In this document: positions 10,905 to 23,100 of the stretch, one piece after another
How positions within the stretch are numbered: the first letter of the stretch is position 1
How the letters are laid out: every line of letters starts with the position of its first letter
NCBI GenBank assembly: GCA_032622095.1
Contig: CP136061.1
Location: forward strand, 220,815,148-220,879,147
DNA length: 64,000 nt
DNA from: Siphonodentalium dalli
Taxonomy: Eukaryota > Mollusca > Scaphopoda > Gadilida > Siphonodentaliidae
Reading direction: 5' to 3'
Position numbers and translations under genes: made by a program
Notes under the pieces: model-generated
What the model saw: only the letters and a program-made list of their open reading frames with translations
Told to the model about the DNA's origin: nothing
Database searches by the model: none

Positions 10905-13146
10905 GAATCGCAATCAACAGAGCTAGGTATAGAAATACCAACATACAAGTTTGTAGAATTAGTAAGGATACATGATTACATCAACACGTACTAGAACCAA
11001 CTCGACAAACAGAAAACCAAGAGGACAGTACATTGAACCTAATTTTCACGAACGAAGGGGGTATGCTATCCATGCAACGCAGTGATCATATAGTCCTATC
11101 GTTTACCTTGAACTGTTATCCAGTAAAGAAACAAATTGAGATGCCTAAATTCCAATATCATAAAGCAGACCTCGGTGTAATAAATTAAAATCTTATATGG
11201 AAATCAACTGAGATGAATTGGAAAATGGAAACACCAATGACGCATGGACTTTCTTCAACAACGAAGTGCTGAAAATACGTGATAAGTACGTGTCAAAATA
11301 TAAGAGCCGTAAATCAAAGAAACAACAGAAACGGAATAGAATCTGTAAGGAAGAATACATCACGTTGGAAGAAATACAAATATCACAAATCAACAGAAAA
11401 CTATGACAGGTATTCAACAGCTAGAATTGAAGCTACTGCCGCATGCAGAAAAGCTCATCAAGAATAAGAACGAAAACTAGCAGAGAATTTTGAGGTATAT
11501 AGACGGAAAATCATTTTGGAGTTATGTGAAACAGAGAACACAGGTTAAAATAGGCATCGCTGATCTTGATGATGGAAACGGAAATAGAGTTAGGGACGAC
11601 ACAAATAAAGCAGAGACACTTATAAACACTTATTTCAGCAGTGTATTCATAACATATGGTAGTGGACCATCAACAGAACTGGAATTTCGTCAGTTTAAAG
11701 AGGAGTTAACACGCATAGATGTGACCCCTGAACAAGTTGAGAATAAGTTACTCCTTTTAGACACATCGAAGACTCCAGGAGAAGATGGGTTACAGCCAGC
11801 CATACTGAGGGCGATCATATACTCAGTGACCTACATAACACATCTTTCAAAGAGGGAAGAGGGCGGTGTACCTACTGCGTGGAAAAGCGCGACGGTGGTA
11901 CCATTATTTTTAAAAAGGCAAGAGAAGTGATTCCGCAAACTATCGCCGTTAGCTTTACCAGTATCATCTGTAAAATCATGGAGAGTATCATCAGAGACAA
12001 ACTAATGGAGTATATGGAGAACAACAACCTTTTTGGTTTTTTACAGAAAACCAACATGGATTTAGAGCAACATACTCCTGCATCAAACAACTATTAGAGG
12101 TATCAGAAGAATGGTATGAAGATCAAGATAAAGGAGAACGTATATTGACGCAGTGTACCTGGACTTTAGGTCCCGTGCCTCGTGGAAGACTCTTGACAAA
12201 ATTATATGCATATGGAATACAAGGAGAAGTACTGAATTGGATCAAAGAATTTTTAAGCAATATATCACAGTCAGTAAGAGTGGGAACAACCTTACCAAGT
12301 CCAAGACCAGTTACCAGTGGAACCCCCCAAGGATAAGTGTTGGGACCAATATTATTTCTGGTCTACGTCAACGACATGCCAGGAGGATTGAGCAGCCATA
12401 TAGTTTTTTTTGCAGACGACACATAGATCTACAGAACAGTCAGTGTGATGTACAAGCACCCCAATCAGATCTAAATCAACTACCATCATGGTCCGATAAA
12501 TGGCTCCTTCGTTTCAACACATCAAAATGCAAAGTGATGCACCTGGGGAAGAACAACCAACGCGTAACTTTTGACACCAACATGAAGTTTGGGACTCACA
12601 TCAACACCAGTGTCAAAAAAGCAAATAAAAAGTTATGCCTTATCAGAAGAACATTCACTTTTATGGACAAAGATATATTCCTGATGCTATATAAATCTGT
12701 TGTAAGACCATATTAATATTGTGTAAGACCAACTCTGGAATATGGATCCTCAATATGGTAACCAACATACATAAAAGATAAAACATCATTCGAGAATGTG
12801 CAAAGAAGAGCGACCAAAATGATAAAGGAAATTGAGGACTTATCATATGAAGATCGAATGAAATTCGTGGGTCTACCCACCCTGGAATATCGCAGAGGAA
12901 GAAGCGATGTTATTCAAATGTACAAGATAGTCCATAAACATGATTTAGCATCACTATAATCTATAAGAATTGATGAAAACTCCAGGACAAGAGGAAACAA
13001 GAAGAAAATTCAGAAAAACTGACATAACACAAGGAGGAGTAGTAATAACTGTGTCTCAAGATGTACAGACAACTGGAACAATCTACCGAACGAATGTATT
13101 TCAGCCGACTCCATAAATATTTTTAAATCCTACTTGCAGGAGAGGG
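10905..13146 (+). pseudogene. CR1-like LINE remnant (endonuclease end to ORF2 C-terminus)
   Basis: Successive frames read through a non-LTR retrotransposon ORF2. Near 11035-11130 is the endonuclease end (NLIFTNEGGMLS ... SDHIVLSF). Near 11480-11840 is the linker and reverse-transcriptase start (KSFWSYVKQR, then KAETLINTYFSSVF). Near 12190-12340 is LNWIKEFLSNISQSVRVG and TSGTPQG. Near 12345-12425 are VLGPILFLVYVNDMP and FFADDT, the catalytic motif with its aspartates. Near 13060-13145 is the C-terminal DNWNNLPNECIS typical of CR1/L2 elements. Stops and frameshifts (for example at 11930, 12336 and 12420) show it is dead. No 3' tail repeat is obvious, and the 5' part of ORF2 is missing. Confidence 0.85.
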
Positions 13147-14020
13147 GTAGTAAAAAATTTGCAGGAAGGTATGCGGTTTTTATTTTGCATCTGGCATTTT
13201 CGGGGACCCACCACCCCCAAACCTGCAAAACAATATTTTTTTACTCCCAGTTTTGTTACACCCACCCCCCAAATTTCACTAATTTTGGACCGAAATCGCA
13301 TAAAACTCTACGTATATTGCTCATACCACTGGGAACTTTTCACATTTAGTCCAGATGATGGGTTTTTACCAGTTTTTTGCAGCTATGTTTTAATGAATTT
13401 TTTTTTCTCCAAATACTGTCTGATAGGTATTTTGTCTGCAACATACATATGTATATAGTTTCCAGGTCAGTGCACGACGAGAGTATGCTAGGTCAGCCTG
13501 GTTGGTCAAATTCCACACTGTTGAATGGAAATTCTAATCCATCGCTATAGTGGACAAATGTAGCAACCATTCTGAAGCTGATAGCTACTGCATATATACT
13601 AGCTAGCTCAATGGTATAAGGCATAATATGCATCAAATCTTACAAAACATGTTATAAATATCAAGTGAGATATCATTTTCCCATGCAATCTATTACATGA
13701 ACCGAACATTTGTTTGGTTATTTGGCTCAGCCAAATTGGCTGTAATACCTTTTAAGCTGATATCATTATCTCAGGACAGTGAACTCAATCTTTACTTTCG
13801 AGTCACTGCTGACATTTTGTAGACACGTCCGTGACATATCAGTTGTTAAGCTCCAATTCAACTAGAGTTGACATATTTTGAAATTAGATAACACAGAAAT
13901 GAGATTTACAAGGCTGCAATTGCAACTATAATTGTTTGATCAATTCCTGCTATTGGCAAGTCTAGGTCCACACAAAATACACACAATTCCATAATTTCTA
14001 GCGACTGTGTGATTAGTCTG
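13147..14020. other. Intergenic, G/C-run repeat debris
   Basis: The part around 13195-13300 has C-rich runs (CCACCACCCCC, CACCCACCCCCC) like other G/C-run repeats in the window. The rest has no recognisable content. Confidence 0.45.
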
Positions 14021-14426
14021 TTAACCATTTACCCAACAAACCGGCCAAAACCGGCCAAATAAAGCTTCAACAGCCTAAAATATCTTGGGTCTGTCTCAAT
14101 AAAACCATACAAATATGGATATCATTGGAACCGGCTCCTTGACCACATTGTGATAGTTACAGTTATACCCTGTGCCAATGCATTCTCTTATATATGCGAG
14201 TCGACCATAGGTCGCCTCGCATATATATATATAAGAGAATGCATTGGCCTAAAAAAAATCTTTTTTTAACACTTTTTACCATTTTTTCTTATATTCTTTA
14301 ACAATTTTATAATTTTTAATGTGTTAAGCCAATGCATTCTCTTATATATGCGAGGCGACCTATGGTCGACTCGCATATATAAGAGAATGCATTGGCACAG
14401 GGCCCTTCTGTTGGGTAAAGGGTTAA
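14021..14426. mobile_element. Family A MITE, copy 1 (piggyBac-like)
   Basis: The element starts TTAACCATTTACCC and ends GGGTAAAGGGTTAA. TTAA at both ends is the piggyBac-type target site and CCC the type of terminus. It contains two hairpin modules, about 14173-14250 and 14330-14398, each built from CCAATGCATTCTCTTATA and its inverse around a short loop. A T/A-rich spacer lies between. The first hairpin here carries extra TA units. One end has CCGGCCAAAACCGGCC and a conserved unique block with GGATATCATTGGAACCGG. Other copies are at 20498, 40863, 51832 and 63148. Confidence 0.85.
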
Positions 14427-14484
14427 CCAGCTCAGAATTATTCCATACCACTTTTGTTAGTCTACTGGGTCAACTACTATTACA

Positions 14485-14530
14485 CTAAATCATCATAATC
14501 ATCATAATCATCATCATCATCTTTATTTGA
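14485..14530 (-). repeat. (ATC)n-type microsatellite, probable LINE 3' tail
   Basis: ATCATCATAATCATCATAATCATCATCATCATC reads as GATGAT units on the minus strand, downstream of the ORF1-like remnant on that strand. Simple 3' tails of this kind are common for non-LTR elements. Confidence 0.55.
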
Positions 14531-14643
14531 GAACGAGTCTGTTTGACTCTTAGTCTCCGTTAATAATATTATACATTTATTATTTCGACATCACAATAAA
14601 TTGAGTAATACTGCGTACACTGGAGTGCACTATTTCGAAGTCT

Positions 14644-15576
14644 CTAATGTTCCACTATCCGATTACCTTTCCAAGCGGAAATTCCTAAAAGGGTAAACCC
14701 TCTGTTTCTTTTCAGTTCTATGCGGAGTTCACAGAGCTGTTCCATTTGCGTTTTCGTGAGATCTATATTAAAGTATATTTTTTGCATTACCTGTTGTTTT
14801 ACTGACCTTTTTATTGTATCTGATAGCATCACGAACCATTTTGTTTCGAGTTTGTTTATTCTTCAGGACTATCTTCACCGGTCGATTTTTATTTGAAGAC
14901 CTGTTGCCAAGTCTGTAAAAGGACAAGACATCGCTGTCGTTAAATTTTGACCTTTCTTGTAATTCATTACTTATAATGTGCCAGTCCTGTTCTATTGAAT
15001 ATTCTTCTGTATTGTGGCAATTCGGGTATATTTGCTATCATGATGTTGTGGTTCTTTGATTCTGAAATTCCAGTTGGTTCTTTATATGCGTTTATGGGTG
15101 TTTTAAGTTTTTCTTCGATATTAGTTTCTAGCATAGTCTGTTTTTCTTGTATTTCGATCTGTTCGCTGTTGTTCAAATAATCGTTTGTTTTTCTCTTCGA
15201 ATTCTTTGATTAGTTTTTCTGATTTTCATTTTGATGCCTCTAATTGCGTGTATGTTTCTCCCCGTTCAGTAGTTTGATTTTCTTCACATCTATTTACTCT
15301 TTTTTCTAGTTTCAACATATTTGACTCTATTTTCTGTAATCTCTTTTCCATTTCTGAAGTGTGTTTTTCCATTTTTTCGCTATACTTCTTTTCGAAGTTA
15401 TCAATGCGCTGGTCCACTTTAATTTTGATACACGCATCAAATGTGTCCATATTTGCTATTACTTTTTCCAGCAATTTTTCGATGTGTAACATCCAAATAC
15501 CCATATCCTCAGATCTTAATTGATCCCGCATTGTGTATTGTCCTTTCCTGCTTACCTGTTCCTTATTTGGTCCCAA
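14644..15576 (-). pseudogene. LINE ORF1-like protein remnant with coiled coil
   Basis: The minus strand reads first (15576-15226) a 116-residue open frame starting MGPNKEQVSRKGQ. It is rich in Lys, Glu and heptad-spaced Leu/Ile/Met (HTSEMEKRLQKIESNMLKLE), which is a coiled coil. After a frame change (about 15176-14967) comes SKNHNIMIANIPE, which resembles the first strand of the RRM fold in LINE-1-type ORF1 proteins. A last frame (14832-14644) has QMEQLCELRIELKRNRGF, like the C-terminal part of such proteins. ORF1 proteins bind element RNA as trimers. At least two frame breaks make it a pseudogene. No ORF2 follows before the microsatellite tail. Confidence 0.6.
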
Positions 15577-15935
15577 TTCTTCTTTTGTTTCCCGGTTATG
15601 AATGTCATCATGATAAATGATAAGCAGTTACTATACCAGACTTGGATACTTTAGGTGTTGAGGGAGTAACATATTTAGTCATCTGAGTTTACCCCCCTCC
15701 TGCTACTTGAACGATAATTGGAGATTCAAACCAAATAAATTATATTGGAAGAGTGGCGGGAAGCGCACAACCAAAGAGAAATATAAACTTTCGCTCAAGA
15801 AGACAACGACTGGCCACGACAGGCATTTCTGCTTAATATATATGGTCGAAGATCAAAGGTAATCAAACGTAAATAAAATCGAGTACTTGTGAAGCCTCGT
15901 GAGTTAAAGATGCATAATCCGAATTAACGCTCGCT

Positions 15936-16160
15936 AATTACTATTTCATTGGCTTCGAGTAAAAAATATTTGATTCGAGTCGAAGAACCCACCCGTCAAA
16001 CCTCAGAGTGATCAGATATCGATTTTTAAAGTGTGTTATTTCTCGAGATGTGTAATAATATGTGGCCCAGAAACACGTGGTCAAATGGAGGGTCTCGGAC
16101 AAAATTGCGGATGAAGATGGATAACTCTAAAATCAAGTGGTAATTAATACGGTCAAATTT
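15936..16160. repeat. Left arm of an inverted repeat around ABTB1 exon 1
   Basis: The stretch with TTCGAGTAAAAAATATTTGATTCGAGTC, CAGAAACACGTGGTCAAA and AAAATTGCGGATGAAGATGG recurs in inverse orientation at about 18951-19165. A third, partial copy in direct orientation is at 16357-16460 (TTGCGGATTAAGATGGATAA). Confidence 0.75.
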
Positions 16161-16621
16161 CGTGATACTTTTGTGATAATACTGCCATATTTTGTTGAAC
16201 AAAATGTTGATAAATAACAACTTTTTGGGAAATTTGATACCATATAGTTGACAGTGGTTATCATTATTTTGTTGCATAAATCGATTCTGGTAACTAACGC
16301 GTATTTTGAAGATATGTTTTGTTGTTGTTGTATCGTGATGGTATGGGGACCGTCTGATCGGATTGAGTACCTTTAAGTGGCCCAGTAAACAGTCGACGAG
16401 AAAACTGTCCTTGACCAAATTGCGGATTAAGATGGATAACTCTAAAATCAAGTGTCTTTTTTGTGTGTCAGATATTTGACAAACCAGCAACATTTCGTTA
16501 AATAAAATGATTATAAATAACAGTTTTTTTTGCAATTTTATACTAGGCCTACAGTAAATTGTTGCCTGGTTAGCATGATTGTTGGGCAATTACTCGATTA
16601 TGATAACTGAAGCGGCATTTC

Positions 16622-16702
16622 AAAAAAATGTTGTTGTTGTGGTTGTGGTTGTCACAGGTTGTGGTTGTGGTTGTTGTTGCTGTTGTTGTTGTTGTTGTTG
16701 TT
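16622..16702 (+). repeat. (TTG)n / (GTTGTG)n microsatellite
   Basis: Runs of TTG and TGG(TTG) units, for example GTTGTTGTTGTTGTTGTT, with a short interruption TCACAGG. The following GATCGGATTGAGTACCTTT-type words link it to the repeat at 16350 and 19170. Confidence 0.85.
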
Positions 16703-17088
16703 AGAATATGATGATATGTGGACCATCGAATCGGATTGAGTACCTTTAAAAGTTAGGTTACGGAATCGTACGAAGCTATTTTAAACTACAAAAGATAAAC
16801 AATCGCTTGCGTGCATAAAAATCAAGTTGAAATTAATTTTATTTGCCTAAATAACTGTCTTTCGTTTCAAGTAATTTATTAATAAAATGAAAATAAAGGA
16901 AAATCTAGTATAATAACTGCTAATAATAGGTATAAAGCTCGTTGATAACTAGATTTGAAATAGAACACTTTAATTTGTTAGGGCCGTAAGCGCCCTGATG
17001 TAAACAATTTGACACTGACAGCAAATGCAATCAATTTTGGAACTATGTCGCTGAATAATTTGCGCAATTTCTCCACATATTATTGAAC

Positions 17089-17144
17089 ATGGACACAAGC
17101 GAGCTATTTTTGAGTTGCAGAAAGGGTGACCTCTTCAAAGTCGA
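17089..17144 (+). CDS. ABTB1: ABTB1 exon 1
   Basis: Encodes the start MDTSELFLSCRKGDLFKV of the first ankyrin repeat. The exon ends in phase 2 before a perfect GTGAGT donor. It lies between two arms of a dispersed inverted repeat (15936-16160 and 18951-19165). Confidence 0.9.
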
Positions 17145-20100
17145 GTGAGTATCTGCGTGCATATGAAGGGGTACGAGTTTTTCCACCCCGATCATTCGAA
17201 TCAGGATGTTTTGTTTATGTCTTGTTTTGAGGTCACCGAGTTCTTGTTAACCTCTTAACACTGTGCTCAAACGTTAACGTCACATCTTTCTAGTTTGCGA
17301 GTGTATTAACTTACCTAAGTGAATTAAAACAACCTTTATATTATATTATTGCCAAATTTGTTCATGTCTATGACCAACAATGTTTAACATTGCTAAGAAT
17401 GGAATGTCAAGCTGACATGCCCATGGATGGAGGTTTGATATATATACATGTATTATAATTGGGTTACTGGGTCACCTTCCTGAGTTCCTCCTAGTATGTG
17501 TTTCTTTCCCAACTTGATGGTCATGATGAACTTGGTCTAATTTATATTTCTACGGTATCTCCAATCTCCATCTCAAATCTAATCGACTACTGGTTACTAG
17601 TATACTAGTATGGCCTGAAAACTGTCATTTTAACTTTTTAAATTTTATGTCTATTTTGGAAAAAATGGGATTCCCCAGTGTATGACTATGACGTCTCTCA
17701 TTTAAATTCATGTTACCAAATAAGCCAGTGCATGTTTATTTATTTCATCGACATCTAGGCCTACATGGGTCTTCTGGTACATGTGTGGATTGTGTGCACA
17801 AGGGAGTCGCTTTTTCTTTATTCAATTTCCATATACTGTAATATAAAACAAATTGAACATCCGGCCCCCTAGCTGTGCTATATACAGGATTCACCGTTCG
17901 AAACCATAACAGAGTGCCGCAGGAAACTCAACACTATACACAGCAGTGGAGCGGATGTACATATTAAATGGGTTGGAGGCCATATTAATATCAAGGGAAA
18001 TGATGTAGCAGCTAGATGGTGCGGCCAAAGAGGCAGCACATGCATCAGAGATGATAGATTCGGAATTAAAAGAGACTGACAATACAGTGACAGATTTGAA
18101 GAAGGCCATGCAGAAAAATATAATGGTGAAATGGCAGTTTCAATGGTCAAATCTGCAAAAGGCACGCCGCACTGAAGAGCTATTCCCCAATGTAGTGGAG
18201 GCAGAAAAATATGTGAAGAACCATATCAGCGATGACGAACAGATACAACATAAAATGAACAGATTGAGATCCGGACACTCCAGCTTGAAGGGACACATTG
18301 GGAAATTCATAAAGGATACCACCACAAGCTGTGTATGCGGTGACAAGGAAACGGTGTGCCATTTCATTCTGGAATGTCCATTGTATGCTGTCGAAAGGGA
18401 AGAAATGATAAATGAGATCGAGATGGGGTTCGTTCAGACTGAAGTAGAGGTTGATAAAAGAATGATTAATGCCAGATCACTGATTGGAGATAGCTCTTAT
18501 TTAAATATGACTATGCAGCAAATTATCCAGAAGGCAGTTCATGGCTTCCTTTCGGTTACATTGAAAAGAATTTGAAAATCCGACCTTTCCGTTATGAAGT
18601 AGAGAGTATCAGTAATTGCAGTGTTAATACCTGAGCGAACACAGTACATGGGTTCTTATTCAACGGATAGTGAATAGCGGAAGTCAACAACAACAACAAC
18701 AACGAATGCTGTATATGTAAATTAAGAAGGAAATGATCGAAGATCGATATGTACATATTAAAATATTACATAACATTTGCATTGATCATTATTCCTTATT
18801 TGGAACAACTACACACTGCTTTACTAAAATACAGGCATAATGCCTAAAACAAAAATTGTGATATTTCCAGTAACAGCCCTAAAAGAAATGAAGAAATAAA
18901 TAAATAACTGTAAAACCAGCTGGTAAAACAGAAAAACAAAATCGCGTATTACCACTTGATTTTAGAGTTATCCATCTTCATCCGCAATTTTGTCCAAGAC
19001 CCTCTGTTTGACCACGTGTTTCTGGGCCACATACATGTATTATTATACATCTCGGAAATAACAAACTTCAAAAATCAATATCTGATAACTCTGAGCTTTG
19101 ATGGGTAGGTTTCTCGACTCGAATCAAATATTTTTTACCCCCGAAGCCAAATAACAGTAATTTAGGAGCGTCTGATCGGATTGAGTACCTTTAAGATGGA
19201 GGCACACTAGCTTCTATTCACAGGCCAGTGGATGTCGGCGATAATTTATTATTCAAAACCATACCAAGGCTTCATTAATATCTAGTTTTGAAACGATTAG
19301 TCGAAATCGACGCGATTATTAAATTAGTCGATCCCGAAATATGCTAGTCGACTAGTCGAGAAACTACCTAAGTGCTATCATGACAGCGGTGCCATTGCAT
19401 GGCAATATTATCACGTAATCTGTAACAGTTAATACATATTAACTTCTTAGAGCTTATTGCATTACCACTGCCAGTCATGCACAGGCAGTGAACTCCATGA
19501 CCTGAACTGAACCCAATGTATGCACATGTATGCGCGGTTTCTTTTATGTTGATCTGACATCAAAGACACGAACTGTCACTGCTGACCGAACACTGTCTAG
19601 TTCAATGGGACGCAATTGACCAGTGATAACTTCTCACTGTGGCACGTGTAATACCAGAGTAATGATGCAACAAAATCACTTCAATGATATACAAAACATA
19701 ATTCGCGACATGTCAAGCTGGTAAAGTCAACTCAGTAACTGAATAGATCCTAGATCATTCTAACACCCATAACCCCCTCCCCCCTCAATATTTTACAGTA
19801 TTATTGTGACATCCTGACAGTCCTGTTATATTATTTACTAGTATGCTGCCAAGGGCATAAGTTCATATAGGGATGTTTTAAAAAAAAAATATTTCTGCCT
19901 ACCCCTTAATTCTTTTTTACCTACATTACCGGAAACAACTATTTTGTTTTACGACTAAAACTACTTATCGGTATTTGAAGTTTGACATATTTCTCTGTAT
20001 TAGCTTGTATTAGTAGAGTAGGCCAGGAATAGTAAATTTTGATTTGACAAGATCAGCTGAAAACAAGTTGTGTTACCAGTGGCGGATCCAGAAATTTTCA

Positions 20101-23100
20101 AAATGGGGGGGGGGGTGCTATGTATTGCTGTATATATGTGTAGCATTATCTGAGCCGAGAAGCGGCAGGTGGAAGAGAGCACAAGAGGGGTTAACCCCCT
20201 CTTGTTGGTGGGGCCACAGGACCTCCCCCCTGGAAAATTTTGTGTATACAGTAAAACCTCTCCAAACCAAACACCCTTTGGACCAGCCATTCTGTTCGGT
20301 TTAGAGAGGTGTTTGGTTTTTAGAAAAATCGCACTACGATCGGAATGTATTGACGTTACTAAGACCAAGAGTTGTCGAAGCACAACCAACTCATTATTGA
20401 TTAATTAAAGTGTATTCAATAAAGTACCAACTAAAATATAAATTACAAGAGATAAAACATGTTATAATAAGAAATTAAGAATTAAAAACATGGTCTATTA
20501 ACCCTTTACCCAACAGAAGGGCCCTGTGCCAATGCATTCTCTTATATATGCGAGTCGACCATAGGTCGCCTCGCATATATAAGAGAATGCATTGGCTTAA
20601 CACATTAAAAATTATAAAATTGTTAAAGAATGTAAGAAAAAATGGTAAAAAGTGTTAAAAAAAGATTTTTTTTAGGCCAATGCATTCTCTTATATATGCG
20701 AGGCGACCTATGGTCGACTCGCATATATAAGAGAATGCATTGGCTCAGGGCATAACTGTAACTATCAGAATGTGGTCAATGAGCCGGTTCCAATGATATC
20801 CATATTTGTATGGTTTTATTGAGACAGACCCAAGATAATTTAGGCTGTTGCAGCTTTATTTGGCCGGTTTTGGCCGGTTTGTTGGGTAAAGGGTTAAGAT
20901 ATAATACATGTATAGAGTAGACAGAAAACATAGAAAAGATCAATTTTGAGGGTTATTTGTTAAAATGTCGCTAAATTTGTCACATCGTTAGTATAGTAGT
21001 TTTGTACTATTGATTATTCATACCAATTTAATTAGCATTGTTTTGTTCGGCGAACGCTTTGAATCGGATTAAAATGGCATCTGTCTGATTAGATAAATGT
21101 ATGGTTATTTAACATTTTGAGTGAACAATGGTGACTTCACAGATAATACAGCGCTGACACTATGTTTTACATCAATCACTGAGCTGAATTGGACTCTTAT
21201 ATTTACGACCACTGTCCAAACAATACACTAATTAGCTAAAAGTACACGATTGTAGTGTATTGTCACCAATACAGTTTTAATCAACCTGTCACAACGATTG
21301 AGCCATCATGACCATTTAGGGTTGAATGTATAGACCAGAAATTTTAATTTATAAAGGATCCCCAGTCTACACCAGAGCCAAAATGAACTCAGCATCAAGT
21401 ATGTCAAATCTACCACACGTGCGATCAGTTGGTATCGCTTTCTGCATTCGTATTTCGGAGGTAAAAATTAATGTATTCATTCACTTTTGGACTATAAAAG
21501 CCGTCCGATGTTCGGAATAGAGAGTTTCTGGTTTACAGAGGTAATTTTTAGTGAGAATGCACTTAAGTGAATTTAGTGACCAGACAATTTGTTCGGTGTG
21601 GAGAGGGATTCGGTTTATAGAGGGTCCGGTTTGGAGAGGTTTTACTGTACGGTACTACATTCAGAACAAGTGCATTTTCATGTGTTCTGGGTCCAGTTTA
21701 TGTACCTTTATATTAGGCCTATATAGGGCAAGTGACAATAACATTCATTGTAATTATGGTATACTATGGAGGGTTAGTAATGGAAGATCAAAGCTCCTTT
21801 GAACAATGAAATTATTTTCTAAAAGTCTGTGATGGTGAATTATCTGGGCAACATGACGATTTGGGCGTGCCAGACATGCCTATGGAATGTGCCCCGGAAT
21901 TACCAGATCGCCTATGGTTTGGGCCAGTGCATGGGAGAGCATTTTTATGTACACCATGTATGGTACACATAATGCCAATGTCTGGATCAACCATGCATCC
22001 ATCGTTCGTCCATCTGTCCGTCCGTCTGTCGTACCATCTGTCCGTGGACACTTGCTATCCGACATGATTACTCGAGTATTTTTTTCTCGGATCGTGTTCA
22101 AATTTTATGTGCATGTTTATGATGACACACCCCTGACCTGTATAGTTTTTGGTATCGATAAGTTGATCGGTTTAGAAATTATTAACACATTGCATCCACA
22201 CATGGGCATGTGCTATCCGATGCTATAACCGAAGTATTTTTTGTCTGATTGTGTTCATATTTGATATGTAAGTTTATGATGACTCACCCCTCACCTGTAT
22301 ATTTTTTGGTATTGATTGGTTGATCGGTTTAGAAAATAATTAACCCTTCACACACATGCTATCCAATGCAATAAGTTGAACATATTTCTTCTGATCTGCC
22401 TCATATTTCTTACCTAGGTTTTTCATAGAATGTTCTTCATCTGTATGGTTTGTGGTATTGTTTAATTAAATCTTTTCACTCTTATGTTTACTTAGAAATC
22501 ATGCAAGCTGCTATGACTCAAACATTTTTCATCTGATCAACACCAAATTTGGTATATCAATTTCTCACCCCTAAATACAGATCGAGTTTGAATATGGGTT
22601 TGATCCGATATATTTTAACAGAGTTATGGTCCTTTATAATTCAAGTAATTAATACCTGTTTGCTGCTGCCAATTTGAAGAGAACATATCACACAGACCAT
22701 GTGTGTTATTGAAATGAGATACTTATAGCTATGGACATTAGATACTACATGCTAAGCCTTACCAGTGGTGGCTGGCAGGCCTTGTTTATCATATAATAAT
22801 AATAATAATAATATTTATATAGCCAGGGCCTGACCCAGCCCGTTTTCGACTCCGGTATACCGGGTTTGGGGACATTGAGTTTGGGCGCCCAAACAAATTG
22901 AAGGCAAAAAAAAAAAAAAAAATTTAGGTCCCCAATTCATATTATAACAAGATACACAGCATTTATGTATTTATATATATTGACATAAGACATTTAAGTT
23001 TACAAAAAGATTTAAGCTTAACAGTTGGAATCATACTGTAAAGTATGTTTGGTTCTGTCTAGCTTTCATCTGTGAAAACTTCAAATAGTTCAGGTTTGTT

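Noticed and set aside
16026-16589. 187-codon minus-strand frame
   Set aside because: It spans two copies of a dispersed repeat (CCCAG...AAATTGCGGAT) and shows no domain; the apparent internal repetition is from the DNA repeat.
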